64,000 nt of DNA from Nemertoderma westbladi (taxonomy: Eukaryota > Xenacoelomorpha > Nemertodermatida > Nemertodermatidae), in the NCBI GenBank assembly GCA_032718475.1, contig JAUCBJ010008257.1, positions 1 through 64,000 on the forward strand, written 5' to 3'. Of the stretch, positions 10,928-22,505 are shown piece by piece. The number at the start of each line of letters is the position of its first letter. Position 1 is the first letter of the stretch. The notes under the pieces were generated by a model that saw nothing but the letters and a program-made list of their open reading frames with translations, was not told the DNA's origin and ran no database searches. Both the position numbers and the translations under genes were made by a program.

Positions 10928-13598
10928 ATGATGTTTAGAATCCTCAGGCGTCCAAGGAATTACATTAGTTCTAGTTGCAACAGTTCAAGCAGTTACGCAA
11001 CGAGTGTTAATTCTCAAACTCATTCCAAATATATCTCCATTCCAAAAGCCCGCCAAGATGTCGTAGAGGACATCGCATCGATATTAGCGGCAGCGCCCGG
11101 CAGGAATCCCCAAACAGAAACAGCCAGCGAACCCATACCGGTACCGGACTCAAATCTATTAGTGACAGAAATGGGGAAAGCGCAACTAATAGATATAGGT
11201 AAGTGTATTTATTAGGCTGGCTTTTCTGCCAGTTTCTCTGGCCAGAGTTGAGATTGAATATAATTACTATTGTGTTGTTGGGTTGTATGTATGTGTGTAT
11301 GTATTATGTATGTACTCTGTTTCTATAAATACTATATACATTCAGACATTATTTATTATCGGACGGTAATATATTATATATACCATATATACAGATATAT
11401 ATATATCTATATACCATATTGGCACATCACTGCATGGATAATTTTTTTTACGAAAATACAAATCGTCAATCTACAGCGTGTTAATAATAACATGAGGGCC
11501 TTGTCCTCCCACACCCTGTCGAATTACAGTCAATTAAACAGAGCACAAAAATCTAAATGTACGAAATTTAGTTCAATATTGAACAAAAACTTTAAATCAG
11601 ATATATACGTCTGTAAATTGAAACTCGATTATATTTATTCGATATTTCGATATAATATTGAAAATATTTTGTGAAAAATTTAGCTGAACCTGTTCAAATC
11701 GATCGGTGGTACCTGATGTAAATACGGAAATGTTGTTACGTTATGTATTTGTTAACCTGATGGAAATGGTCATCATACTGGAGTGAAATAGTCTATATAG
11801 ATTAGCTCACCATATGTTTTCAATATTAGCGAATCTTTTTAATATGCCACTAACCCATCGCAATTCAGTGTCCTACAACAGATTAAAATCAACCTTTTTA
11901 TTCCAATAATTATCGAACATTCATCATCGGTTTGATTTTTCGATGTTGGTCATTTTACGTCTTATAATAGCGATACATCTCGGCCAATATTATATATTTT
12001 AAGGAAAATTGCTTTCTGGGTTTGCACACCATGCTCTTGAGACCAACTCTGAAAAAAACGATTTATTAGTTACCAACCAATTTTTGCATAATTTTAATTG
12101 ATACTAATTTGTACGTTCTTCTCATAAATAACATATGATATAACATTGAAATTCTGAATAATTTTAAAGTATAATTTTATTATTATTATTTTTTAGCAAT
12201 GAAACGAATAATTGATCCCCTTGCTGTGGATGACGCTTTTGATACTAAAGCGATGGTTTCTATAGGAGATCTATTTAAAGCTCGAGTGCACCTGGGCCAT
12301 AAAGAAGGAGTTCAGGTCTGTTGGACTTACTATATATGCCGGTATTTATCTAACATTGTTCTTAGCTGTGTGAATTAGCAATCCGTACTAATATTACAGT
12401 GGTCATACCGAGTTGGCTCTTGGGGCATGTACCCCACCCCCGGGCCGATAATGGCCTCATATTGACCTGTATTATATACATTCATTTACTCCTACATTTT
12501 GCATTATATTTGTTATATTTAGGACCCCCATTTCTGGCCCTTCGTGTATGGTACTCGTATTAACTTCCACGTGATTGACCTTAATAAGACCCTACCTCGA
12601 CTCCATCTCGCGCTCAACTTTGCCGGCCACATGGCCTACCGGGGCGCCATCATTCTCTTTCTATGTCAGAATCGTCAACACGAACACGAAGTCGTCAAAT
12701 GCGCGTTGTCTTGTCGGGAATTCGTTTACACAAAGCCGTTCTGGAAACCTGGAACTTTTACATACGTGAGTATTGAGTTAATAAACACTGAGCCAAGTAT
12801 TGATTTATTTGCTGCGATACTGTAAAAACAATTATTTGTAGGTAATAAAATATTCAAGGCGACCTAAACTATAGTTTAGTTTATATCTACTATAACTATT
12901 AAACTATAGTTTAGTACGCCTTGGTAATATTACACATTACACATCCTCACAACAATAAGGTGTTGCAGCACTTAAAAATCAGTTTGGATCTCATATTAAT
13001 TGTTTTTGAAAAAGTACAAGTTGCTGCATGAGAATAATAAAAATATTTCGTGAAAATATAAATTGTATATTCTGTGTAATTTAGGCTCAACTTAGACACA
13101 CTGCGCACTGCACTGTGATAAACTGATTAAATCATTTATAATTTACAAGTTCATCTTGTATATCATAACTTTAACTTCTTAGTTTTTTTTATTTTCCAGC
13201 CAAATTTATTGGAGAAGTTGCCCCAACTGTTGATCCTTCTGGGTTTACAAGGCGACACCGCTATTGAGCCTTCCCTGGCTCTCACTGAGGCCTTCAAGAT
13301 GACCATACCCACGATAGGAGTCTGTGACTCCAACTTCGATCCTCGCAGTGTTACATACTGTATCCCTGGCAACGACGACTCACCCACCGCTATCAAATTA
13401 TACTGTCAATTATTCGCCGAGGTTGTCAACAAGGCCAAGGCATTACAAAGCGAACATTGTAGAATACTGCTTGCCAGGGATACCTTGTGGAAGAACTTCT
13501 CACATCAAGAGGATTGGCAATCGATAGATAGTCCCCCCAAACCGAATCACCAAACTAAAATTAGTGACAAACCGAATTATTCAGTTATTTGCAATTAA
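10928..13598 (+). CDS. MRPS2: Mitochondrial small ribosomal subunit protein uS2m (MRPS2), 4 exons
   Basis: Component of the mitochondrial 28S ribosomal subunit. Exons: 10928-11198, 12197-12315, 12523-12765 and 13200-13598. All three introns begin GT and end AG, the phases agree, and the spliced frame is 343 codons plus stop (human MRPS2 is about 296). The first exon gives a Ser/Arg-rich N-terminus suited to mitochondrial import. Exon 2 carries the S2 signature LFKARVHLGHKEGVQ. Exon 3 has YGTRINFHVIDLNKTL and LNFAGHMAYRGAIILF. Exon 4 has LPQLLILLG, AFKMTIPTIGVCDSN and the family hallmark CIPGNDDSPTAIKLYCQLF. The start is the first of two adjacent ATGs; the second would cost one residue. Intron 3 contains a small palindromic element. 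It is the only one of the window's host genes with introns. Confidence 0.93.
12847..12931. mobile_element. Small palindromic foldback inside MRPS2 intron 3
   Basis: Inverted arms share CAAGGCG and TAAACTATAGTTTA. The left arm is at 12856-12882 and the right arm at about 12900-12925. It is probably a miniature foldback element; the splice sites are unaffected. Confidence 0.65.
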
Positions 13599-14939
13599 GT
13601 TATATGGATTTTTTTTGTCTCGAGATTCCCGCCGAGTCGCCAAGTTTGGCTCCAATGATATCGGCATGTAAGAAAGAGTTCTGTGTGGTTTAGTGAAAGA
13701 AACAAATCATTTGTGATTTACTCGACATGCTTAGCGTTGCCCGGTGACCTTTTCGGGTATAACCACAGAGTAGAGAGTCACCCGTATAGGAATAGAGAAC
13801 ATATTATAATATCCACAACCGACTGGTTGGTAACTGTAACTTAATTCAATATGTATACAATATATATCAATTACTGTGATAGTGGATAAAAGTATTTTGG
13901 TGCTGAATAAACCCTTAAAATATAATCTGAAAAAAATGTCAGTCAACCTGGACAATTATTTTTGCAAGTACATATTTGTTTATTTTAATTTTGAATAACA
14001 TGTGTTGTCAATTCGTTGAATTCAATTATTTAAATCTACAGTTTTGGGCAACTGTCGATGCGATACTGGGTGAGATTAATTAGGATATAACCAATATATT
14101 TATCTTCTGGTGTAACCGTCACACATATTCAAAAACTTCACTATTTATACTACGGGATTACATTTTTTTCACTGGATCCCGGTTTTTCGATTATACACGT
14201 TATTAAATTGAATTCTTTGGAGTTGAAAATTTAATATTGGGGCGTGATATTAATTCGCCATTCGGGTTTTGCGTCCACTCCCCCCCCCCCCCCCCCCTGT
14301 CTCGCCCTGATGCTCTACTTAAGACCCAAATGACCTTAGATTAATAAAATATTACCTGAAGGTGAAATTAATGTGGCTCATTTGTTAAGGAAAAGTTGAA
14401 CTTGATCTGGAGCAAATCTTGCATTGCACTAATCCATTTCCAATGATATGAGTAAGGTGAGATTAGACAAGGCCAAATCAATAAATTTGATATTTTGGCA
14501 TTTTAATTAATAATACTCAGATTGTATAGGTTATTGTTCTCATTTACAACTACTATTTATCCGTTCTAGAGTTGGTATAAGTTAACTAAAAATATTGTGC
14601 CCTCTCAGTCGCCGGCCTACTCTATAGAAACATGTGTTACCTATACCGAATCCCCCAGAGGGCGAAGGTCTCAGCTGTCAATTATACTTAACAGCTAGGA
14701 ATATTCCCGCCCTCTTATTTATTCGACAGATAAGGAGTTTTTGCGGTTTCGAATATTTGAATTTCTAGTTTAATCTCCATTGTCCTGATAACATTACTAT
14801 TAGTTTTAAGTCACACTTTACGTGGGATAATAAAACAGACTATATAATTTTAACTTAACCGCAGTAATACAAATGTCGAAATACTTAGAGATTCACATTT
14901 TGAAGGAAAGTCCTTGTTAAACTTTGTCATTAGATACAA
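13599..14939. other. MRPS2 3' region and intergenic spacer
   Basis: An AATAAA at 13906-13911 is a candidate polyadenylation signal for MRPS2, about 310 bp past the stop. At about 14220-14310 lies an inverted, diverged copy of the repeat at 20410-20500, including GCGTCCA and a run of about 18 C at 14281-14297. No other gene seen. Confidence 0.45.
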
Positions 14940-16172
14940 ATGGTTTTATCCGTTTCTAGAACATTAGCCATGGCAATGGAATCTCGGTTGAATAGTGGCG
15001 CCAACCTCATTCACCGAAGCTCGTTGGATATTTCCACCTACTCGTGTTCATTGGACACCTCTAGTGATTCCGGCCTGGGAGACACAGCCAATGACGAGTC
15101 TTCTTTCCGCGCTAGTGCAAAGTCCCTTCCTAGTTCCAACTTTTTGAAACTTTCCACTCGAACTCTAGATACCGTTAGATGCGATTATCTTTCGAGTCTC
15201 ACTTCACGACTACCTCTGGGTCTAATATTCACAATTATCGCGGCGCTTCTGTTTCAAAGCAGCGCAATTTTAGTTCTAGTTCTTAGCTACATACCTCCTG
15301 GGGAACACATCCTAATACGGGGAACCATCCTCTTCCTCACAACCATCCCCATCATGATCAACAAACGCGTTCGCTTTAACGGCTTCGCACCACGACTCAC
15401 CTACTTGGTGCTCGCCTGCTACGGTTTCTTCGGTGTCGTCTCCCAACTGTGTCTCTACTTCGCGGTCCAGAGGATGCCCTACTCCGAGGCCAACGTCATC
15501 CTTTCCAGCGCTCCGGTATTCACCGGATTCCTAGCGTGGGTCCTTCTTCGAGAACGTCCAACCGGTACCGATTGTTTGAGCGCCGTTATAACACTAGCGG
15601 GCGTGGTTCTTATACTCAGACCTGACTCGTTATTCGGTGGTGTCACCGATGCAGAGGAATCAGTTTTCCCGCATCACAAAGAAGCCGCAATTTTAGCCAC
15701 TTCAGGTGCTTTCGCATTAGCAATTGCATTTATTTGTTTAGGAAAATTAAATAAAATTAGCGATGGTAATTTACACTTTACATTGCCGATGTTGGTATTT
15801 AGTGTGTTTTGTATTGTCGAAGGGTTAACTTTGACTCTGGTGCTAAAAGATTACCGGTTGGTGCGGTGTCACAATTGGGATCGCCTTCTCTCGGTTCTCG
15901 TGGGAGTTCTTTCGACTATCGGGGAGGTCTTTCTAACTCGGGCGTTGCAGTTGGAGAAACCAACGATCGTTGCGGTAACTCGAACTGTCGAGGTGATATT
16001 CGCGACTCTATTCCAATCATTACTCTTTGTCGATATGACTCGTCTGTTGCCATGGTTCAGTTGGGTCGGAATATGCATGATTACGGTTGCTGTGACGATA
16101 CTATCAATACGAAAATTAGTCACGGAATCTCGAATGCGGTCATCTGGAAATAACAGGTTACAACTTGAATAG
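14940..16172 (+). CDS. SLC35G-type drug/metabolite-superfamily transporter, intronless
   Basis: A 410-residue EamA/DMT-fold membrane protein, closest in pattern to solute carrier family 35 member G. Residues 1-85 are a hydrophilic Ser-rich cytosolic tail. Two five-helix EamA repeats follow at about 91-226 and 249-391. The first ends in the diagnostic SSAPVFTGFLAWVLLRER followed by AGVVLILRPDSLF. The second ends in GEVFLTRALQLEKPTIVAV and IFATLFQSLLFVD. The transport substrate is not predictable; vertebrate SLC35G1 has been linked to ER/plasma-membrane calcium regulation and organic acid transport. Met11 and Met13 are alternative starts; I chose the first ATG because the frame is open from it and no splice site is needed. 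The whole protein is in one exon. Codon use is GC-richer than the surrounding DNA, as expected for a real gene. Confidence 0.85.
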   Translation: MVLSVSRTLAMAMESRLNSGANLIHRSSLDISTYSCSLDTSSDSGLGDTANDESSFRASAKSLPSSNFLKLSTRTLDTVRCDYLSSLTSRLPLGLIFTIIAALLFQSSAILVLVLSYIPPGEHILIRGTILFLTTIPIMINKRVRFNGFAPRLTYLVLACYGFFGVVSQLCLYFAVQRMPYSEANVILSSAPVFTGFLAWVLLRERPTGTDCLSAVITLAGVVLILRPDSLFGGVTDAEESVFPHHKEAAILATSGAFALAIAFICLGKLNKISDGNLHFTLPMLVFSVFCIVEGLTLTLVLKDYRLVRCHNWDRLLSVLVGVLSTIGEVFLTRALQLEKPTIVAVTRTVEVIFATLFQSLLFVDMTRLLPWFSWVGICMITVAVTILSIRKLVTESRMRSSGNNRLQLE

Positions 16173-16519
16173 TTTATTTGTACGTATACTGTATTATTAT
16201 GTATGGTTCATAGCATTGTGTACCTAAACTTAATGTTAGATTAGTGATTAAAAGTAAACCGTAGTCTGCCATTATTGTGAAGGTATTTTTTATGCTACAG
16301 TAAATATTTATTGATGCTTCTTTTTGCCTTTTATATTATAATGGTACTATGTGCTATTGAAGGGCTGATTTTTTTCCCTACAACTACTACAGTACGATCG
16401 GCATAGTACATTGCTGTTTCTTTCAGTCTGTGTAAGACAGGTTCGTTCAAAGCCATCTTGATGGCGTTCTACTTAATAAAAAAACAATCGGCGTAGTTTA
16501 GCCTGCATTAATAAATCGT
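16173..16519. other. SLC35G 3' flank
   Basis: AT-rich sequence with no gene. ATTAAA near 16247 is a weak polyadenylation candidate. Nothing else recognised. Confidence 0.3.
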
Positions 16520-16965
16520 AAAATACTATCACTACTACTACGATTGGCGTGCTGCATTGCAGCTGCATTATATATATATATTACATATCTATTAAGAATG
16601 ATGTGCCGACTTGTCGACAAAATTGCGCCGCCACAACTCCCTATCACCCATGACATTGGCTAGATTATCCGCATCTTCAAGGCCGGTGTCCTTTAAGATG
16701 CGTCTCAAGAAAGTCATGGGCTGTCCACCATGCTTATTCACTTCCATGAGGCTGCCAAAGTACAAGATTATGCACTGGCTGGTCCTCACGGCGAAAGCAA
16801 TGTCCTGCAAAGCGGAGGCTGATTTTGTTCTAGTGTCAAGCTTGGGGGAACCAATGAGACACCTCCAATGTTATATAGTGTCTGGTTGGAGATGTGTGCA
16901 TTGTACTTGACACAATGAACCCGGCGCAGCATTCTTGCGAAAATGCCATCCAAAGATTTGGTATC
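16520..16965 (-). mobile_element. LINE 3' fragment with trinucleotide tail
   Basis: On the minus strand it encodes the C-terminal end of the same LINE as 42540-42908, including GHCF-type sequence, HGGQPMTFLRRILKDTGLEDADNLANVMGDRELWRRNFVDK and a stop. Past the stop it shares GCAGCTGCAATGCAGCAYGCC with the 41485-42960 copy and ends in GTAGTAGTAG-type repeats near 16530-16545. A short tandem-repeat tail instead of poly(A) is typical of RTE/CR1-like LINEs. The reading frame is damaged on the upstream side. Confidence 0.75.
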
Positions 16966-17569
16966 CTATTTTTTTCCTCATGAAGGCCTGTGACCTATAC
17001 AAATGATAGGGTCTTGATTTGAGTCAATGGCGCAAAATGACCACATACACAACATCAATTTTAGTGTGTTTTAAAAATTAGTTTCATTTAATTATAAACA
17101 TTAAGGGAAAGGAGAAGGCTGCAGTGGCGGTGTTTTCTAACCAAAACAATAAACTATACATTTGCGCTGAAGATCACTATTTTCACTTGCGGTCAATGTT
17201 GGCCACTATCTGCTTGATTTTCATACCCAACCATGACTTTATTATAGATATCTTTACTAAGTTATGTCAATGTCATGCCCGATCCGCATACCCTACCCTA
17301 CTACAGTAATTGGATGTTAATTTGTGTTTGAAATTTAAAATTTATACCACATATATATGGCATACTGTATGGCTGATTGAGTTTTCTTATTTTATGTTCC
17401 TGTTCCCATTTCCGAAATTTCGTTGCAAAAAATGCGATTTGTAAATTTTTACAAAACAAATATTTATTGAACTTTTATACATTATATACAATAATGAAAA
17501 CAATATTAATAACTATAAAATAATACCGGCAAATATATTAAAAGGTGTAAACTTATAAGAGACCAGCCA
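16966..17569. other. Intergenic with a copy of the dispersed core motif
   Basis: At 17101-17215 is a copy of the dispersed repeat (GGCGGTGTTTTCTAACCAAA and onward). It is homologous over about 120 bp to 52140-52270, including the downstream GAAGATCACTATTTTCACTTGCGGTCAA-like part. The rest is AT-rich with no gene. Confidence 0.6.
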
Positions 17570-17825
17570 TTAAAAATTTGTAAATTTGTAGGTCAGTCCA
17601 GCTGAAGCCGGAGGTGACCCGAAGGCTCCTCTTTCGATAGCTACTATACCCGTACCCGAGGGTAGGGGTGACCTATCCTAATTTTCCTCCCAGTCATTCA
17701 ACTGGTCCCCATTTTATCGACCATTGTAGATGAAGGGATGAGTGAATTGACCATGGCGGGGCTCGAACCTACAACCAATAGATTATAAGCCCGGCGCTAA
17801 TCTAACTGAACTTCCCCGCCTTCTT
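17570..17825 (-). mobile_element. tRNA-derived SINE
   Basis: On the minus strand, 17825-17755 reads as a tRNA-like head: GGCGGGGAAGTTCAGTTAG, an anticodon-loop-like CTTATAATC and the B box GTAGGTTCGAGCC, ending GCCCCGCC. The T stem has a mismatch and a body of about 180 bp continues to 17570, so this is a SINE rather than a working tRNA gene. Confidence 0.65.
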
Positions 17826-18918
17826 TCCAAAATGTATAAAACCTCGGAAACCACTGATATCGTTTGTCTAAGTTTGTAGCGTAAATTTATAATGAACTAA
17901 GTCAAACATTCCTAAAACGTTACATCTACTCAGCATATGTGATAAACCAAGCGTAATATTATTGTCCAACAAACCGCCATTTAATTAATACATATAGAGT
18001 AGAGTCCAGTAATCTATTACGCAAAAAATATAAGTAATATATCATATGAATTACTGGGGGTAAGTAAAAGCCTACTGTGCGTATGTATGTATGTATGTTG
18101 TGTAGGTGTATGTTTGTATGTGGCTTGTACTAATACTTAATACTGCGCATTATTAAGACGGGTTTACTACACGTGGTAACTTTTTGAGCAGCTTGGGAGA
18201 AACTCAGTTTGCCGATCATGTTGCTCCGTGTAATACACGAAGTTGTTGTAAAACAAAAGTTGCCACGACGTTTAAACTGTGAATAAGTTGTTCAAAATTG
18301 ACTTACTATTTGCTGACCAAGTTACCAAAAAAGTTGCCACTCCATAGACACGTTTACACTACGAACAAGTTATGTTGTTCAAAATTAAGTTGCTGAAAAA
18401 GTTGCCCAAAAAGTTCCCAAATGTAAACCGGCCTACACACACAGTTAGGTAAATTTCTCTAAACTCTCAGGATTTAAAATCGGCCTACTGTCTGATTATC
18501 CAATTACAAGGCCATTTTATTGCAAACCCAGTAGGCCTACAGTATATCCATAAATTTTCATTTCGTTTTTCGGACATCTCTATAAGGGAAGTTTCGGTTT
18601 AGAACGGTGCAGAAAATTTGGAGTTTGTCACTTTCATGATCCAATCTGTGAATTCTTACGAAGACTTGTCAGTACGAAGATAAGCTATTGGATAAATTAG
18701 CCAAGCAATAACTATGTTTTGGATGGAAACTTTGTAGAGATACACAGGTTTGGATCGCAAAACATATTTACTTTTCTTCAATCAAATGCTTAACAAATTT
18801 GCAGACAGACGCAGAACAGTCCCCTGTGTCGATTGATAGATAAAACTTGATATTCACCAAAACTGGGTTTTGCTGGTAAGAAAAGACATTTGTACATTAT
18901 GAGGCGATTTAGATATTG
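17826..18918. other. Intergenic with a short-inverted-repeat element
   Basis: No gene seen. A GTAT microsatellite lies near 18081-18100. A MITE-like unit at 18161-18429 is annotated separately. The final 350 bp flank the 3' end of the minus-strand gene at 18919. Confidence 0.4.
18161..18429. mobile_element. MITE-like element, imperfect terminal inverted repeats
   Basis: Both ends read inward as GGTTTAC followed by a GGNAACTTTTTGNGCA-type block, and copies of AAGTTGC/GTTGCC recur inside. About 269 bp, no coding capacity. A clear target-site duplication was not seen, so the class is open. Confidence 0.5.
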
Positions 18919-19647
18919 TCACGTATCAAAAAATTCACCACCGTCGTCATCATTACTTCTGTTTACGCTTATTTGTTGTTTGTTAATATCGTCAAGTTCA
19001 AGAAATACTTTATTTTTGTTGCTATCTTTAACTTTCTGACGATATTGGAAGAGTTGATGAAGAATCACGCCATAGGCGATAGCTGTGACAACAAATAGAC
19101 TCATGGGAATTAAAACGGCTACGAGTAGTTCCTTCATATTGTCGTGTTTATTTGCGACAACCTGGTAGGGTTTCTCCGGGTCATAGAAACAGGGAAATCT
19201 GCCGGTAATGTTACCGTATTTACGCACAAAAGTTTCAACTATTCCATCGTTTCTTTCAATATCTTTGTAGCAAGAGAACGCGGAACACTTGCTATAGTAC
19301 TTGTCTATAACAACGTCATCTCGATGGAGCATACTAGTTAACGTTCTGTGAGCTGTCAGGTTGATGTGTACCACATAGGTGACGGTAATCACGTAACATT
19401 TGAATTCTCCCCAACATTGCCGACCGCAGTGGCAACTTTCCAACTGTTGCTTTTTCGTTCTGTTTCTGGTCGTGCATTCTGTCTCGACAGAGAATCTTCG
19501 GCCGTTCAGGGCTGGTTTCGCGACGACTATTCCAGCAGTGACCACGATTACGATACTCAATACGACGCCAACTGCCAGTATATAGACCACCAATTGGTAT
19601 CTCCAGATAGTACGGTCTGACATACTAAAATCTATCATTGTGCTCAT
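18919..19647 (-). CDS. Two-pass membrane protein resembling BK-channel beta / TipE auxiliary subunits
   Basis: 242 residues, single exon. Topology: a short N-terminus, membrane segment 1 at about 18-43 (VVYILAVGVVLSIVIVV), an extracellular loop of about 130 residues, membrane segment 2 at about 174-197, and a basic/acidic cytosolic tail. The loop holds eight Cys (58, 72, 74, 78, 84, 121, 126, 153) and three N-glycosylation sequons (NRT, NLT, NIT). The late-loop sequence YYSKCSAFSC ... GRFPCFYDPEKPYQVVANKHD resembles the conserved Cys/YDP region of KCNMB and insect TipE-family subunits, which modulate channel gating. That assignment is inference from architecture and the FPCFYDP motif. Met4 and Met9 are alternative starts. 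No neighbour suggests a partner. Confidence 0.55.
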   Translation of the reverse strand: MSTMIDFSMSDRTIWRYQLVVYILAVGVVLSIVIVVTAGIVVAKPALNGRRFSVETECTTRNRTKKQQLESCHCGRQCWGEFKCYVITVTYVVHINLTAHRTLTSMLHRDDVVIDKYYSKCSAFSCYKDIERNDGIVETFVRKYGNITGRFPCFYDPEKPYQVVANKHDNMKELLVAVLIPMSLFVVTAIAYGVILHQLFQYRQKVKDSNKNKVFLELDDINKQQISVNRSNDDDGGEFFDT

Positions 19648-22399
19648 TCCGAATATTAAATGTTATTGGAAGTCACTTTATGAAATAATTTCGATTTAAT
19701 TGACAAACCAATAGTAGTTGTAAAAGATTCAGAACTACAGTATGTTAATTATTCGATAATCCGTTTTATAATAATATATTATAAAGCCCTATTATTACTG
19801 TAATGTAAGGGGGGCAGTAATTTATTGCTATATGCAACCTAATTAATTGAAATGTCATAAAAATTCGATTAGTCAATGCTCCATGATATATTACAGGATT
19901 TATAATTTCAGACCGTAGGCTACTCAACTCACTCTACCCAGATTCCAGATATGCATAATGCAGAGAGATACTTACTGTATGTAATGATACCGGTATGTAT
20001 TATGCATATAATTTATTATTATAATGTTGACCCAGGGAATAGATGCAATTATTGTAAATGTCTACCCTTGCCAAACTACCGTATTGTATCGAACGTTTAC
20101 TGTTGTATACGGAACCTTAGTAGATGTACATTAGTTTACCAGAAGGGTGAATATTTAATTGGTCTGGTAATAAGTTTAGTGAAATATCTGACAACGACTT
20201 GTGATTTATATTTGTTTGACTCTTTGTTATCGATTAAATGAGAAAGACTTTTAATTAACAGATGCCGCCGTTTGAGCCAGTTTGTGATTAAATCCCTTAA
20301 AACGGACTGCCGGAACGCTTGTTACGGATATTTTTTTTTAAAGAAATTGTTGAATGTTATTAAAATTATTGAAAATACAAATTTGTAAAATTTATATCAG
20401 CTTGCTTAATGAGACAGGGGGTGGGGGAAAACTGGACGCAAATCCCATCTTGGCGAATTATTATCCCGCCTCAATGTTAAATTCTCAATTTAGGGAAAGG
20501 AGCAGGTTATAGTGGCACGTTATTTTAACCAAAACAATAAACTAAACACAACAGAACAGGTTACAGTTTTATTTTTGAGAGTAATCAGCTGTTATTTGCG
20601 TCGAATTTACCATGGAGAGGGATGCATTTTTATTGCGTCCAGTTTCCCCCCCCCCCCTACAGTATCTGGCATAAATATACTTTCCTAATGAAGAAAACCT
20701 CTCCGTAAATATGAATTTGAAATGATGTATCTCTAATTATTTTATTTTTACTAAAATATAATATAATTTTTACAATTTCATAGAAGCTAACATTGTGAAT
20801 AACAATGTATTGTAGAGTACCTACTGTATACACCCTACGGTAATGTGTCGTAAGATTCTTATCGAGTTTTGAGAGATTGCCCTTGTGCTGCTTTGAAGTA
20901 GCAACAACTACGCAGATACTCCGCTACCCTAAGGTACATAGTTTAATCCACTACTACGGGTAAATATTTCCGCGGGTCAATAATATTCCTGTGCGAAACA
21001 GTTTAGTTAATGGCCTTTTTCCCGAAACCGAATCTATTGCGTCCTGGAAATAATGTCTGTGATTTTATGCCGGACAATGAATACCAGGTGGTATTTATAC
21101 ACGTGTAACAACACAGTGATGAAAATAATGTTATGACAATTGCACTTATACAACGACTGTTTAACCAATACTCTACATCTATCCATACGGTGCCTACAAA
21201 AAGGTCATCTTACACTATACTGTACTGTGATATAACTACAGTATTTTTGCGTCTTAAATGCTATGGAATGAATAAATAGTAATGAAAAAAAATTGAATTG
21301 CAACAAGAAATATAAATTAACATTAAGGTATCTACTGTACAGTATTTATTTTTTTATTAGCTCGGTGTCATCCAATATATTAATAGCAAGGTTGATGTGA
21401 ACTTTAGCTGGGCCTGACTACTGAGTACTGTTACTGTTGTTGATGGATGAAACTGACAGCTGCTGCTGATCTGTAATTATACCCCAGACTCGGATATTAA
21501 TATCCTTCCACTCTAATTATGCCGCCGCGTTAGGAAGAGTACATACGATAGGGAGCGTACCAACCAAGGGATGTAACTGTATTGATTAGTCGGTTATTTT
21601 ACGTTGCTGTTTAAGTGTGGGGCGAGCCACGATAGTAAGCGACCTTAAAATGAGGGTACCACTACCACAATCGGTGTGTTTGCCGTTCTGTCGCGTCCAA
21701 TATTTAAACGTTAATAACCAAACTTGGTACAAATTCCACGTAGAATTTACATGTTGACTTCGAGAAGGTAAGATAAAATCGTATAATTAGTTAATTATAT
21801 TATGTTAATTTCAGTATTATTAAATTAATGGCTGGAATCCCCATAGCCCAATCCATTATAAGCCTTTAAATAGTTCAGGTGATTTACGTTAAGAGATGTG
21901 TTTTTAATTGCTCTAAACCTACAGTAATTTAACTTAAAATTCACCTTCTCTTAATGTTGTTTTTATCTTCCCATATAGGTCTACTGTATAAGGATTTAAT
22001 CCAAATCTGTCCGCACCGCATTACTATCGATCAATGGTGCTATTTTGCCTGGTTGGGAGGCATTGGAAAGCGAGTATTGTACAAACACCGAGAAACGGTA
22101 TAAAAGCATAGTTTATGCCGGTGATAGCAGACACTCAATTATTTATACCGCTACACGAAGACTTACCTAGACTTAGTGGCTCTTCAAATAAATATAAAAT
22201 TACGTTAATAAAAAAATTGTACATAGAAATAAATCAGTACCTGGACCGGCCCGGATACGATTACTGTTCCTGACAGAATTTCCTTCTTCCAACTCCATTC
22301 AAGGTACCGTTTGTTACTATTATAGCTTGGGGTGCTTCATTTTTATTCTACACTCAATAATAACCTTATATCATATTATCTTATAGTTACAGGAAAAAT
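19648..22399. other. Long AT-rich intergenic region
   Basis: No gene supported. It contains the MITE-like repeat at 20418-20656 (separate entry). Otherwise AT-rich sequence. The open frame 19951-20241 shows no recognisable features and no coding-like composition. Confidence 0.4.
20418..20656. mobile_element. Foldback/MITE-like repeat carrying the dispersed core motif
   Basis: The ends are inverted: GGGGGAAAACTGGACGCAAA at 20423-20442 and its complement at about 20632-20650, bounded by G/C runs. Inside, 20498-20560 contains GGAAAGGAGCAGGTTATAG and AACCAAAACAATAAAC, the motif dispersed across the window. The left half is homologous to 14220-14310 (inverted). Confidence 0.6.
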
Positions 22400-22505
22400 C
22401 GGAAAATTAAAATTTATAGGTGGGATTATGGGATTGAACCCGGTATCTCGAATTCCAATTCCAATGGTTACTATAGGTTTCGCTACGCGCTACACGGACC
22501 GGTGT
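22400..22505 (-). mobile_element. tRNA-like SINE fragment
   Basis: The minus strand carries the B box GGGTTCAATCCC with upstream GGAATTCGAGATACC. The same block recurs at 29920-29975, again followed on the plus strand by CGCTACGCG. Two copies with a shared tRNA-like head argue for a SINE rather than a tRNA gene. Confidence 0.5.

Noticed and set aside
17755-17825. Functional tRNA gene (also 10488-10552, 27525-27590, 29920-29965)
   Set aside because: B boxes are good but stems have mismatches and each runs into a longer non-tRNA body or recurs with it, as expected for SINEs.
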